Below, piece after piece: positions 29,744 through 41,545 of a DNA stretch of 64,000 nucleotides. A model generated the notes under the pieces. It ran no database searches and was not told the DNA's origin. It saw only the letters and a program-made list of their open reading frames with translations. Source of the stretch: Apium graveolens (taxonomy: Eukaryota > Streptophyta > Magnoliopsida > Apiales > Apiaceae); assembly GCF_009905375.1 (NCBI RefSeq), contig NC_133649.1:237364201-237428200 (forward strand), given 5' to 3'. Numbering within the stretch: the stretch's first letter is position 1; the number at the start of each line of letters is the position of its first letter. The position numbers were made by a program, and so were the translations under genes.

Positions 29744-31452
29744 TGAAAGAGATATGTCCTAAGTCCAATCATGTATGCGGATTTAGGAATAAATTTTATG
29801 TAATCTGTTTTGATTTCATTGATATTAATAAAAGACTTGTTTTGTTTTTATTGCGGGCTCTATCTATTTAAATGTTTAAATAAGATATACCACAGTTTAG
29901 AGTAAAGCTTTTTATGGATTGTGATGAGATCATAATAATGAGACCTAAAAGATGATAACTCTAAACTTAAATAGTTCCTGGTCGTAGGATTACTAACTGG
30001 TAATTAATAATCCACAAAGATCGGTACATACTATGCTTGCTTCATTATGAAGGATGTCTGTTCTCGTAGACATTTGTGTGGTGACACTATAGCTAGTATG
30101 TAGGTGCTTATTATAGAATAAGTTCACTGAACATGACTCACACAGCTGAACAACTGATGGAGTTCACTCACGTGTCAGCAGTTGTTCACATAGTGATAGT
30201 TGTACAAGTATCCTTAGACTTGAGGTCATCATAGTCATCTTGTGTACACTGAACTATGCTTTGGTTTAGTTCTTAGTCTCAAGGGACAATTATAAGGGCT
30301 CTCCTGGGTATAGCAATTTGTACACGAAGATAGTGTATGATCAATAAAGGATCTACCCCTTCCAGTGTAGGAAGAGAATGTTCAATGCTGATCTACTTAT
30401 GTTAGTTCAGCAATCTCTGGCCAGAGTGAATGAAATTAGAAAGGAGTTTCTAATTTACACTAAACAGAACTAAGCATAGTGAATGGGAAAGCAAGTGATT
30501 AAATAAGATAGGCTTGACACAAGTTCCATGCCTTGTATTTAATCGTGACATTGCAGGGTAGAAGGAATTAATTGTACGGTAACTACTCACTAAATAGGTT
30601 CTTGGTATTCTAAGCAGTGAATTCGTATTATCCGGATAGTCGCGATATGCTGAGAAGTATCCCTCACAATGTAGAATATATATGATTAATTAATTAATCA
30701 TATTTAATGAATTAGAGAATTTATATAAATAATGAGAAAATAGTTTTATTTTTATTTATTTCTACTACCGGCTTAATATTGAACCTACAGGGTCACACCA
30801 TAAAAGAGAATGATTTAATGGTGGAGGAATTAATTAATAATGGCTGATAATTATTTATTTATGAAATAAATAATTAATTGGAAAATTTAATAATTGATTA
30901 AATGAGATTTAATTGATTATAAATTAATCAAGAAAAGGTTCTTAATATTATTAATTAAGAATTTAATTTTTGGAAATTAAATCAAGAGAGAGAATTATTT
31001 CTAAAGTGTTTAGAAAAAGGATTAATAATTAAAAGGTGTTTTAATTATTAATGAGAATAATAAAGGGTTAATAATAATAATATTTTATGGGAAAATTTTC
31101 AGCTGGAAATTTTGCCTATAAATATACTATTATAGACCCTATTTTTGCCTCAACCAAAAAGATTTACAAAACCCTAATTCTCTCCATCTCCTCCTCCTTC
31201 ATTACATCGTTTTCTTGGTGGATACCGGTGGAGTGCTTCACACTTGAGGAGCAGCTGCTAAGGATCTCCGTTCATCGTTTTTGGATCGCCATTAAAGACC
31301 TCCATCTTTCCATTAACGTAAAACTTCTTAAGGTAAACATACTGAACTACGAATTAAATATTATTTTTCGCATGGATCCTGCGGAGGGTTTCATTTTTTT
31401 TTTAAGATTTAAATTTACGTTTTCGCTGCGTTTATGTGCTAAAAACCCTTTA
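29744..31452 (+). repeat. copia-2 5' LTR
   Basis: 1709 bp, TGAAAGAGATATGTCC...ACCCTTTA. The terminal CA is mutated to TA here but kept in the 3' LTR (38477). It includes a TATA box at 31117. The 132-codon ORF at 31087-31485 is also present in the other LTR in shortened form and looks like R-U5 sequence rather than a gene. Confidence 0.92.
31117..31124 (+). promoter_or_regulatory. TATA box of the copia-2 5' LTR
   Basis: TATAAATA in the context TTTGCCTATAAATATACT, conserved in the 3' LTR near 38141 and, reversed, in both copia-1 LTRs. Confidence 0.75.
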
Positions 31453-31453
31453 A

Positions 31454-31465
31454 TGGCATCAGAGC
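31454..31465 (+). other. copia-2 primer-binding site
   Basis: TGGCATCAGAGC starts two bases after the LTR end. It matches the initiator-Met PBS TGGTATCAGAGC with one change. Confidence 0.82.
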
Positions 31466-33336
31466 TACTTGCGAAAAGTTTTTAATTCGTTTATGTGTTT
31501 AATTATTTTCGATATATGAGCATGTACGTGATTCGCCATGATTTGATGTTGATATAATATGCTTATATATGTATGGTTTTGAATATATGATATTCATGTG
31601 AGTTGTATAATCATAAGATGATTATGTAATCTATATATATACTGATATATACATGATTTATGTTTGTTCTAATTATGAGAAATATATTAGATACAGATTC
31701 TGAATTGGCTGCTGCAGATTTGCTGAAATCTGGGTCTGGTGTCCGATTTACGCAAACGAATACCCTATTCCATAGGTAAACGAGCGTCTGAACAAAACTG
31801 ATAGCTATCATCGACTCGTCTGTAAGGCGTTTGACGTCGTTTACTGCCCGTAAACAGTGATTCTTGTTTTTCTGATTTGATTCTGATTTTTCTGATTTTT
31901 GTCATATTTCTTTTTATGATTAGATCATGGATAATATGATATGTTAAGATCAGATTATGTGTTTTAACATGCTTTTATGTGTTGTATGAGCATGGTGGAT
32001 GGTTATGGCCTTTCGACCTTAGTGTAATGGTTTTGGTTTTGGTTTTAAATACGACTTGCATGTTGTCAATCTTTGTAATCATAAATCTCGAATGTAACTC
32101 GAGTTATTCTTGTAAGTTCATTAGATTAGTTTTACTTTCAATCATGTAATGTAATTGAAGACTCAAGAAGGCTATCCAATGGAGGTGATACAAAGAAGAA
32201 GACGAGGCATACAAGAAGTCTAAACAAAGAAGAAGACTTATGTAGTAAGTAGTTGTATTTATTTCCATCACCATATTAGATTGACCTTGATCTTTATCAT
32301 GAGCTTGATAAAGATCACATAGGATGGGGCCATAATCAAACACATTTACTTTATTGCACTTTACATTTACTTGTTTATTTAATTTTATATATGAGATATA
32401 TGCCTATGTTTACCATGCGATGATAGATTTAGGTGAACTTAAATCAATATAAGGCGTGCTCTAGAAAATCTAGAATAGGAATCGTTTCTTGCCTTAACAA
32501 TAAATATTATGAATACGATCATGAGATTCTTGTGTTTATGAAACACGTAATTGAATATGAATTTTCAATATTGAGAGAAATGATGATTCTGTCAACAACA
32601 GATTTCTATCTGTAAGAAAGGGTTATTAAGTGACGCCTCTTGACAATGCTCCACCCGATCTGGGAATCATCTGATTATCGATTATTGATTTGAAATATTT
32701 AATTTAAAATGAAGAATCTCTTTATAATATGATTATGATTGTAACGTAATATAATCCCTCTAAAATTAAATAATATCAAGTAGTAATTGGCCAATGACAC
32801 AACGGGCTTGTATCGGTCATAGCCTTCCAACATGGTAGAAAGTGGTTCTTATTTTTAAATCATTATCGTTTCGTGCTACAGCCGAGGGCTTTGATTTCGA
32901 AATAAGAAATATTTGTCTATTACATAGAGATGTGTACATTGAATTAGAATCTAAAGGTCGGTACGTACTACAGCCGTGGGCCGTTGGAGACTGATTCAAT
33001 TATACGAAATGTTGAGTTAGACTTGACTTAGAATATTGAGTTTGTCGTGCCACAGCCGTGACTCAATTATTCAAGAGGCTAAACTTATATTAGGGAATAA
33101 CATAAGATGTAATTGACAAGAGTTGTCTGCCTATTGAACATCACATGACGTTTCGTGCCACAACCGAGGTTGTGTGATGGAATGTAGGATCCCTATTCCC
33201 ACTAGCATTATGAATGCTTAATTTTCACTTAGGGGGTTGAAAAAAATTAGATAAACTAGTGGGAGACACTTATGAATAAAGACCCGATTCATATAGTGTT
33301 TTGAAATGAAATTAAATATTTGCTAAGTGTTCTTAT
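31466..33336 (+). other. copia-2 untranslated leader
   Basis: A leader of about 1.9 kb with no supportable ORF. The first kilobase is AT-rich. From about 32400 it aligns with the copia-1 leader. It contains the four-copy CACAGCCG motif array listed separately. Confidence 0.7.
32870..33172 (+). repeat. copia-2 leader repeat: four CACAGCCG motif copies
   Basis: TCGTGCTACAGCCGAGG (32871), GTACTACAGCCGTGGG (32965), TCGTGCCACAGCCGTGA (33045) and TCGTGCCACAACCGAGG (33153), spaced about 80-108 bp. The words match copia-1 at 15283-15582 in the opposite strand. Confidence 0.8.
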
Positions 33337-33369
33337 GTGTTTATCATTTACAGATTTACTATATTCGTC

Positions 33370-33882
33370 ATGTCTTCTGCACTATCACTCCGGAGCATAC
33401 TAGATGCTCACAAGTTGACTGGTCCTAATTTAGCTGTTTGTTTTCACTGTAACAAGTTGGGGCACTGGAAGAGGAACTGCAAGGTTTACCTTGCAGAATT
33501 GAAGAAGAAGGGTAGTGAGACTACCGCTTTTGATTCAGGCATGTTCATGATCGAAGTTAATATGTCACTAGGTCAAATCTCTACTTGGGTATTAGATACC
33601 GCCTGTGGTTCTCATATTTGCAATTCGTTGCAAGGACTAAAGGGAAGTAGGACTCTTGAAAAAGATGAGGTGATTCTACGTATGGGAAATGGAGCAAGGG
33701 TTGCGGCCATATCTGTAGGATCATTTAGTTTACATATGCCTACGGGCAAGACTATTATTTTGAATAATTATTATTACGTTCCCTCTATTATGAGGAATAT
33801 TGTTTCTATTCCTATGTTGGATGTGGATGGTTTTTCATTTATTATTAAGAATAATGAATGTTCTATCCTTAGAGCATTTTAA
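33370..33882 (+). pseudogene. copia-2 Gag (internally deleted) fused to protease region
   Basis: Starts MSSALSLRSILDAHKLTGPN like copia-1, then jumps directly to the nucleocapsid knuckle CFHCNKLGHWKRNC. About 210 residues of capsid core are missing with the frame kept. Next come STWVLDTACGSHICNSLQ (protease-like, Asp-Thr-Ala) and PSIMRNIVSIPMLDVDGFSF. The frame ends at 33882 where the local duplication begins. Without the capsid core this copy cannot form particles by itself. Confidence 0.85.
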
Positions 33883-34152
33883 ATAATGGTCTGTATGTAT
33901 GTGACGTAGAGCATGATTTACTTCAGATTGAACAAACTAATAAAAGAAAACGAGATGATGAAAATTTGACCTATTTATGGCACTGTAGGCTAGGTCATAT
34001 TAATGAATGTTCTTTTTGGACGTGGCATTTTAAATAATGGTCTGTATGTATGTGACGTAGAGCATGATTTACTTCAGATTGAACAAACTAATGAAAGAAA
34101 ACGAGATGATGAAAATCTGACCTATTTATGGCACTGTAGGCTAGGTCATATT
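33852..34152 (+). repeat. Tandem duplication of about 150 bp in copia-2
   Basis: TAATGAATGTTCT...GGTCATATTA is present twice in direct order; AAATAATGGTCTGTATG starts at 33881 and again at 34032, 151 bp apart. The copies differ at a few bases, so the event is not brand new. It duplicates the start of the GAG-pre-integrase domain (NNGLYVCD...YLWHCRLGHI). Confidence 0.88.
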
Positions 34153-34622
34153 AGTGAAAATAGACTGCAGATATTGCATAAGGAAGGGTTACTTGACCCC
34201 TTTGATTTTGAATCATATCCTACATGCCTTGTCTATTGGGTAAAATGACCAAATCTCCATTTAGTGGACATGGAGAGAGGGCTGCAGATTTGCTAGGATT
34301 GGTACACACAGATGTATGTGGACCAATGTCTACGCAAGCCATGGGTGGATTTTCATACTTCATTACTTTCATAGATGATAGATCTAGATTCGGATATGTG
34401 TATTTGATGAAACACAAGTCTGAAGCCTTTGAAAAGTTCAAAGAATATAAACATGAAGTGGAGAAACAAACCAAACACAGTATTATAACTCTTCGATCAG
34501 ATCGAGGTGGTGAATACTTGAATCGAGAGTTTCTAGATTATCTCAAAGAAAATGGTATAGTCTCCCAGTGGACTACTCCATATACTCCACAGTTAAATGG
34601 GGTATCTGAAAGGAGAAATTAA
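34003..34622 (+). pseudogene. copia-2 GAG-pre-integrase and integrase core
   Basis: Two frames overlap at 34224-34248, where a frameshift separates LWHCRLGHISENRL (pre-integrase, HHCC part) from the integrase core: LVHTDVCGPMS (first Asp), FITFIDDRSRFGYVYLM, LRSDRGGEYLN (second Asp) and QLNGVSERRN (Glu). The DDE triad is complete. A TAA directly after ERRN (34621) stops the frame; downstream sequence continues with [12 protein letters not shown]. Confidence 0.85.
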
Positions 34623-34625
34623 ACT

Positions 34626-36038
34626 TTGTTAGACATGGTTCAATCCATGATGAGCTATGCGAATCTTCCAGTATTCCTATGGGGTTATGCATTGGAAACC
34701 TCAGCATATTTACTGAATAAGGTGCCTTCCAAATCTGTTCCTCAAACACCATATGAGATATGGAAAGAAAGGAAACCGAGTCTTAAACACGTTAAGATTT
34801 GGGGATGTCCAGCTTATGTCAAGAAAGTTGACCCAGATAAGCTGGAATCTCGATCCGTAAAATGTAATTTTGTGGGATATCCTAAAGAGACTTTGGGGTA
34901 TTACTTTTACACCGATCATCGGGTGTTTGTCTCCAGACATGCTACCTTCTTGGAAAAGGAGTTTATCCTTGAAGGAAATAGTGGGAGCAAAATTGAACTT
35001 GATGAAGTTCAAGAAACACAAACTACTACGGATCAAGTGGAAACACCTGTTCAGACTGAACAACCTTCTGTGGAACAGCCCATTCGTAGGACAGGGAGAG
35101 TGTCTCACCAACCTGAGAGGTATTATGGCCTTGTCATTGAGAATGACAATGAGTTGTCAATCATTGATGATGACGACCCTGTGACCTATAATGAGGCTAT
35201 GAGTAGTGTTGACTTAGAGAAATGGCATAGTGCCATAAAATCCGAAATGGAATCTATGTATACCAACCAAGTATGAATTCTGGTTGAGGTGCCTGAAGGT
35301 GTTAAGCCTATTGGGTGCAAGTGGGTATACAAAAGAAAGATTGGAGGAGATGGCCAGGTGGAGACCTATAAGGCCAGGCTCGTGGCAAAAAGATTCAAAC
35401 AAAGGCAAGGGATTAACTTTGATGAAACTTTTTCGCCTGTAGCCCTGTTAAAATCAATTCGGATTTTGCTTGCGATTGCTGCTTACTACGACTATGAGAT
35501 CTGGAAAAATAGACGTGAAAACGGCCTTCCTCAATGGGAACTTGAGGAGGAAGTGTATATGACACAACCAGAGGGTTTTCTTTCCAAGGGAAATGAACAC
35601 CTAGTGTGTAAGCTGCTGCGAACCATATATGGTTTAAGGAAAGCTTCTCGTAGATGGAACATCCGTTTTGATGAGACAATCAAAGAGTTTGGTTTTTTAA
35701 AAAACATAGATGAACCATGTGTCTACAAGAAGGTTAGTGGGAGCACGATAACATTTCTTGTATTGTATGTGGATGACATACTTCTTATAGGAAATGATAT
35801 ACCGATGCTACAATCAATCAAAGTATGGCTATCAAAGAACTTCACCATGAAGGACTTGGGAGAAGCATCCTACATTCTCGGTATGAAGATCTATAGAGAT
35901 AGATCTAGAAGAATGATAGGTCTTACCCAGGGTACATACATCAGGAAAGTGCTTAAAAGGTTTAGCATGGAAAACTCCAAAAGAGGTCTCATACCAATGA
36001 GCCATGGAGTGTCCCTTTTCGAAAAAATATCTCCTTAG
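34626..36038 (+). pseudogene. copia-2 integrase C-terminus and reverse transcriptase
   Basis: 34626-35276 carries the integrase C-terminal part ([44 protein letters not shown]) and linker. A TGA in place of a Trp codon at 35274 interrupts. 35289-36038 carries RT: GCKWVYKRKI, KARLVAKRFKQRQGINFDET, VCKLLRTIYGLRKASRRWN and LYVDDILLIGND (catalytic YVDD near 35766). The catalytic site is intact. The first catalytic Asp region (usually VKTAFLNG) is rearranged (NRRENGLPQWELEEEVYM). Confidence 0.85.
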
Positions 36039-36059
36039 ACACCTGAGGAAAGAGAGCGT

Positions 36060-36752
36060 ATGATTAAGATTCCTTATGCTTCAGCAATAGGATCTATCAT
36101 GTACGCGATGTTGTGTACAAGGCCTGATGTTTCTTATTCAATTAGTGTGATGAGCAGATATCAGTCCAATCCAGGTGAAGACCACTGGAAAGTAGTGAAA
36201 AACATCCTTAAGTACTTGCGAAGGACTCAGGACATTTTTCTTGTTTTTGGTGGTGAATCTGAGTTGAAAATAGAGGGTTATACTGACTCTAGTTTTCAAT
36301 CAGAAATTGATAGCAAATCCATGTCAGGGTACGTGTTTACTCTGAATGGTGGTGCAATTAGTTGGAAGAGTTCCAAACAGTCTACAACGGCTGACTCCAC
36401 AGCGGAAGCAGAATATATAGCTGCAAGTGAGGCTGCAAAAGAAGCCGTTTGGATGAGGAAATTTGTTTCTGAGTTGGGAGTTGTTCCTAGCGTTGAAGAG
36501 CCTATTGTGTTGTATTGTGATAACAACGGAGCAATAGCACAAGCCAAGGAACCTAGGTTTCATAAAAATTCCAAACATGTCATGCGGCGCTTTCATCTGA
36601 TTAGGGAGATTGTTGAAAGAGGAGATGTTAACGTCGAGAGAGTTGACACACATAACAACGTAGCAGACCCACTCACAAAGCCACTTTCTCAGAGTCACTT
36701 TGATCGTTATAAAGACAAGATGGGTATTAGATACCAGAGTGATTGGCTTTAG
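36060..36752 (+). pseudogene. copia-2 RT C-terminus and RNase H
   Basis: Follows a TAG at 36036. Contains ASAIGSIMYAMLCTRPDVSY and SRYQSNPGEDHWKVVKNILK, then RNase H with GYTDSSFQSEIDS (Asp), STAEAEYIAASEAAKEAVWM (Glu), LYCDNNGAIAQAKEPRFH (Asp) and VADPLTKPL. All catalytic residues remain; only the upstream stop separates it from RT. Confidence 0.85.
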
Positions 36753-36754
36753 TA

Positions 36755-36766
36755 CAAGTGGGAGAT
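36755..36766 (+). other. copia-2 polypurine tract
   Basis: CAAGTGGGAGAT directly before TGAAAGAG. Confidence 0.82.
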
Positions 36767-38477
36767 TGAAAGAGATATGTCCTAAGTCCAATCATGTATG
36801 AGGATTTAGGAATAACTTTTATGTAATCTGTTTTGATTTCATTGATATTAATAAAAGACTTGTTTTATTTTTATTGCGGGCTTTATCTATTTAAATGTTT
36901 AAATAAGATATACCACAGTTTAGAGTAAAGATTTTTATGGATTGTGATGAGATCATAATAATGAGACCTAAAAGATGATAACTCTAAACTTAAATAGTTC
37001 CTGGTCGTAGGATTACTAACTGGTAATTAATAATCCACAAAGATCGGTACATACTATGCTTGCTTCATTATGAAGGATGTCTGTTCTCATAGACATTTGT
37101 GTGGTGACACTATAGCTAGTATGTAGGTGCTTATTATAGAATAAGTTCACTGAACATGACTTACACAGCTGAACAAATGATGGAGTTCACTCACGTGTCA
37201 GCAGTTGTTCACATAGTGATAGTTGTACAAGTATCCTTAGACTTGAGGTCATCATAGTCATCTTGTGTACACTGAACTATGCTTTGGTTTAGTTCTTAGT
37301 CTCAAGGGACAATTATAAGGGCTCTACTGGGTATAAGAATTTGTACACGAAGATAGTGTATGATCAATAAAGGATCTACCCCTTCCAGTGTAGGAAGAGA
37401 TTGTTCAATGCTGATCCACTTATGTTAGTTCAGGAATCTCTGGCCAGAGTGAATGAAATTAGAAAGGAGTTTCTAATTTACATTAAATAGAACTAAGCAT
37501 AGTGAATGGGAAAGCAAGTGATTAAATAAGACAGGCTTGACACAAGTTCCATGCCTTGTATTTAATCGTGACATTACAGGGTAGAAAGAATTAATTGTAC
37601 GGTAACTACTCACTGAATAGGTTCTTGGTATTCTAAGCAGTGAATTCGTATTATCCGGATAGTCGCGATATGCTGAGAAGTATCCCTCACGATGTAGAAT
37701 AAATATGATTAATTAATTAATCATATTTAATGAATTAGAAAATTTATATAAATAATGATAAAATAGTTTTATTATTATTTATTTCTACTATCGGCTTAAT
37801 ATTGAACCTACAGGGTCACACCATAAAAGAGAATGATTTAATGGTGGAGGAATTAATTAATAATGGCTGATAATTATTTATTTATGAAATAAATAATTAA
37901 TTGGCAAATTTAATAATTGATTAAATAAGATTTAATTGATTATAAATTAATTAAGAATAGGTTCTTAATATTATTAATTAAGAATTTAATTTTTGGAAAT
38001 TAAATCGAGAGAGAAAATTATTTCTAAAGTGTTTAGAAAAAGGATTAATATTTAAAAGGTGTTTTAATTATTAATGAGAATAATAAAGGGTTAATAATAA
38101 TAATAATATTTTATGGGAAAATTTTCAGCTGAAAATTTTGCCTATAAATATACTATTATAGAACCTATTTTTGCCTCAACCAAAAAGATTTACAAAACCC
38201 TAATTCTCTCCATCTCCTCCTCCTTCATTACATCATTTTCTTGGTGGATACCGGTGGAGTGCTTCACACTTGAGGAGCAGCTGCTAAGGATCTCCGTTCA
38301 TCATTTTTGGATCGCCATTAAAGACCTCTATCTTTCCATTAACGTAAAGCTTCTTAAGGTAAACATACTGAACTACGAATTAAATATAATATTTTGCATG
38401 GATCCTACGGAGGGTTTCGGTTTTTTTTAAGATTTAAATTTACGTTTTCGCTGCGTTTATGTGCTAAAAACCCTTCA
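36767..38477 (+). repeat. copia-2 3' LTR
   Basis: 1711 bp, TGAAAGAG...ACCCTTCA, about 97.4% identical to the 5' LTR. Followed by CAAAC (38478-38482) and then the resumed Sire-A pol. Confidence 0.93.
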
Positions 38478-38482
38478 CAAAC

Positions 38483-39175
38483 GTCACATATATGATTTCC
38501 ATGACTTTCTTTTGATCAATTACATAAACTTTGTAGGCAGTTCTCTCCAATGAATATCCTAGAAAAATTGATTCAAAACCTTTGAGTCAAATTTTCCCAC
38601 ATATTCAGAGTTGTCTTTTAAAATGTAACACTTGCTTCCAAACACATGAAGATGCTTTACAGTAGACTTTCTCTTAGACATGATTGAGTAAGGTGATTTT
38701 CCGTGAATCTTGTTAATGAGATATCTGTTTTGAGTGTAGCATGCAGTATTAAAGCTTCTTCCCAAAAACTAGTTGATAGCTTGGCATCTTGCAACATTGT
38801 CCTTGCAGCTTCTACTAATGTTTTGTTCTTTCTCTCAACTACCCCATTTTGTTGAGGTGTTCTAGCAGCAGAGAACAATGCCTTTGTTTTTGCAGAATGC
38901 ACTTAATGTTCCATTTCTGAATTCTGTCTCATTATCACTTCTCAATCTCTTTATACAATTTTGATCTTCAGCCTATTTTTCTATCTTCTTTATGTGCTCA
39001 ATTATGATTTATGGAGTCTCATCTTTGGAGTGCATAAATTCTACCCAAGTATATTTTGAGAAATCATCCACCATCAGAAGTGCATATTTGTTCCTAGAAA
39101 TTGATAAGACATTTATTGTCCCAAACAAGTCCATGTGAATAAGTTGCAATGGTGCACTTATGGAATTCACAGTTT
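38483..39175 (-). pseudogene. Sire-A integrase
   Basis: Minus-strand frames show APLQLIHMDLFG (first Asp), MVDDFSKYTWVEFMHSKDET, RLRSDNETEFRN (second Asp), RTPQQNGVVERKNKTLVEAA (Glu) and HLHVFGSKCYILKDN. The triad is present, but several stops and a shift near 38890 break it. Its C-terminus continues across copia-2 at 29743. On the upstream side it follows Gag immediately: protease and GAG-pre-integrase, which Sire-B has at 49157, are missing. Confidence 0.82.
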
Positions 39176-40237
39176 TTATCTTGTGACTTGATCTTTCTTC
39201 TTGTTATCTGATTTACCAGAAGTAGAGTTAGAAGTCTCAGATAGAATAGAGTTCATAGATGTTTGTGCATTTTCCCTTGCAGCTGTAGATCCAATACTGA
39301 CTTCTTTGAGACCTACTTTTAGCTTGTGGCAACTTTTCATTACTTTTAAGTTACAGGGAATGCAGTCAAACTTATCACAAAATGAATATGGATCATTTGC
39401 CTTGGCTTCATTATACTTGCAGGGTCCTTCAACTGGCTTGCTAACCACACATTTCTTCCTTGGAGCATCTGTAACATAAGCAAAATTATTGCATTTGTTT
39501 ATCCCAATCTTCTCATTTCTGTTCCTCTTCTTCTTTCTTACATCTTCAGTTTTTGTTTCCTTGACAGGTGTCTTGGAATCTTGGTTATCCATGAGCTTCA
39601 TTTTAGCTTCAGTAACAGGAGAGCTTTCTTCATTTGACTTTGCAGCATCTTCATCTGCTAGCTCCTGTTTGATTATCAATTCATTTTCACTAAAGTTAAA
39701 TTCTCCAGCCTTGAACATAGGTGACTTAACTTTTCTCAGTATTACTGGGACATCTTCACTAGCAATGCTCTTGTCTTTGTCATCTGCAACTTTCTTTTTG
39801 CTGTTCAAGGCCTCATAATCAAATCCAATAGCTATGTTAGCACATGGTTTGTTTTTCTCATGATATAGTCCAACCAACTCAGATGCATTCTTGAAGGACT
39901 TCAATTTAACTTTATTCTTCTCTAGCTTATCCCTTAACACTGCTTCAATCTCATTAGCACACTTGAGCTTGTTCTTCAGATATGAATTTTCTTGTTTCAG
40001 AGCTTCAAGCTCTACCATCAACAACTCAGTTTCTTATTTCTCATTTTCAAGCTTTTCATTCATCTTTGTCAGTCTGTTAACCTCTTCATTAACAACAACC
40101 ATACTTGTATAACTGTGAAACATTTTTGTGCTCATATTTTCAACAGTTTCCTTATATTGATTCATATTTAAATCAATGGTGGTAAGAGTTGGTACCTGTG
40201 TTTTTGATGAGGATGACTCTCCTTGCTCCAAGGCCAT
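39176..40237 (-). pseudogene. Sire-A Gag C-terminal region
   Basis: 40034-40237 and 39176-40024 align with 48027-49150 of Sire-B. There is a coiled-coil stretch (MVELEALKQENSYLKNKLKC), a Lys/Glu-rich linker and a Cys-rich end (DPYSFCDKFDCIPCNLKVMK). A stop at 40036 splits the two frames. Relative to Sire-B, about 19 residues with the second zinc knuckle (CEKC...HLTHLC) are absent. Confidence 0.75.
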
Positions 40238-40321
40238 AAATGTATAATTTCCAACTTCCTCATCTTCATCATTATCGGAATTATCCCAACTCTTTCCCTC
40301 TGCAATACAGGCTTTACTTTG

Positions 40322-41494
40322 TTATTTCTTCAGAAGAGCTTCGTACTTTGCTTCCAGTTCAAGATAAGCTTTGTCTTTCTTTACTTTCTTGGGTTTCTTG
40401 CATTCTGTAGCAAAATGGCCTAACTCATCAAAGTTATAGCACCTTATCTTTGATCTGTCAATAGATCCAGTCTTGTAGCCATTTTTGCTATCATGTGTGT
40501 ACTTCCCTTTTCCTTTCCAGGTGTTGTCTTTGTTGAATGATTGTCCTTTTCCCTTGAAGAATCTTGGCTTCTTTACTCTAATGTTAGAGAACATTCTTGT
40601 TAGATAGGCCATTGACAGATCTAGCTCATCAAGTTCATCCAGGGTGTAGAACTCATCTTCTTCCAATTCCAGTATGACTTGTTCCTTTAGATCATTGTTA
40701 CTTTGCTCACTAGTTGAGACATTTGGAGTTTGGAATCTTGGTTCATCATTAGAGATCTGGCTTTCATTAACAATAAGAGCACTTGAACCATCTACAACAT
40801 GCCCTTGACCAACTTTTAATGATTTCCTTTGAATCATTTCCAATTCATATGTTCTTATGATTCCATATAGAACTTCCAGAGTCAAACTGCTCAAGTCTCT
40901 CCATTCTTTGATTGCTGAAATTTTCTGTTCCAAATGGCCAGGGAGTGTGAGCAAAAACTTCAAGTTCACTTCTTCAGCTTCATAATATTTGTCATGCAGC
41001 TGCAAGTCATTAATCAACTTGTTAAACCTTTCAAACACATCAGTAATGCTTTCCTCTGGCTTAGCCATGAAACCCTCATACTGTAAAATCAGTATCCTTC
41101 TTTGATTTGACATAACTTCCTCTGTTCCTTCACACAGTATCTCTATCTTTTCCCAAATCTGCTTAGCAGTATCATAGTTGACAATGTTATTGTACATTAA
41201 ATTGTCAAGTGACTCTATTAAGATCAGCCGCAAGCCACTATCTAGGGAGACTTTTTCTTTCTCAGGCTCAATGTATTCTGAAGGATCTTTAGGAGCTTAA
41301 TGAGCTGGAATGACCATGTCTCTATCTGTAGATTCCTCAACTCTTACCATAGGAGTGAAAGGCCCATTTTTGAGAATCTAAATGTATAATGGATTGGCCA
41401 TCCTGATAAACAGCAACATTTTCTTCTTCCATAGAGTGTAGTTAGTCTTATCAAAAGTAGGGATTTTGATGCTATTGATTTTTTGTGTATTCAT
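40322..41494 (-). pseudogene. Sire-A Gag N-terminal region (UBN2-type capsid)
   Basis: The natural start is probably the ATG at 41494 (MNTQKINSIKIPTFDKTNY). Stops near 41379 and 41297 leave an open frame from 41233. Capsid motifs: DTAKQIWEKIEILCEGTEEV, QYEGFMAKPEESITDVFERF, NKLINDLQLHDKYYEAEEVN and LLTLPGHLEQKISAIKEW. The knuckle reads CYNFDELGHFATEC: the second Cys of CCHC is Phe, where Sire-B keeps Cys. Confidence 0.8.
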
Positions 41495-41532
41495 TCTTCC
41501 AAGATCTTGAATCTGTTTACTTTTAGATTTTT

Positions 41533-41543
41533 CTCTGATACCA
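41533..41543 (-). other. Sire-A primer-binding site (initiator Met tRNA)
   Basis: On the minus strand TGGTATCAGAG lies two bases after the LTR end (TCTAACA), the standard copia PBS. Confidence 0.9.
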
Positions 41544-41545
41544 CT

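Larger units (their letters stand above)
29744..38477 (+). mobile_element. Ty1/copia element copia-2 (8734 bp, plus strand, gag-deleted)
   Basis: LTRs at 29744-31452 and 36767-38477 with a perfect CAAAC duplication, PBS at 31454 and purine tract at 36755. It belongs to the copia-1 family: Gag start, polyprotein and LTR words are shared. By hand the LTRs differ at about 44 positions (2.6%), so it is older than copia-1. Gag lacks its central 200 or so residues. Pol has a frameshift and three in-frame stops. Confidence 0.92.

Noticed and set aside
31087..31485. 132-codon ORF, repeated in shorter form at 38113-38430
   Set aside because: Both lie in the two LTRs of copia-2 and start at the TATA region. 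The conservation is explained by LTR identity and no domain is recognisable.
33337..33369. Upstream Met (MFIIYRFTIFV) as the copia-2 Gag start
   Set aside because: The next Met opens the conserved MSSALSLRS sequence in both copies; the upstream part is leader read-through.
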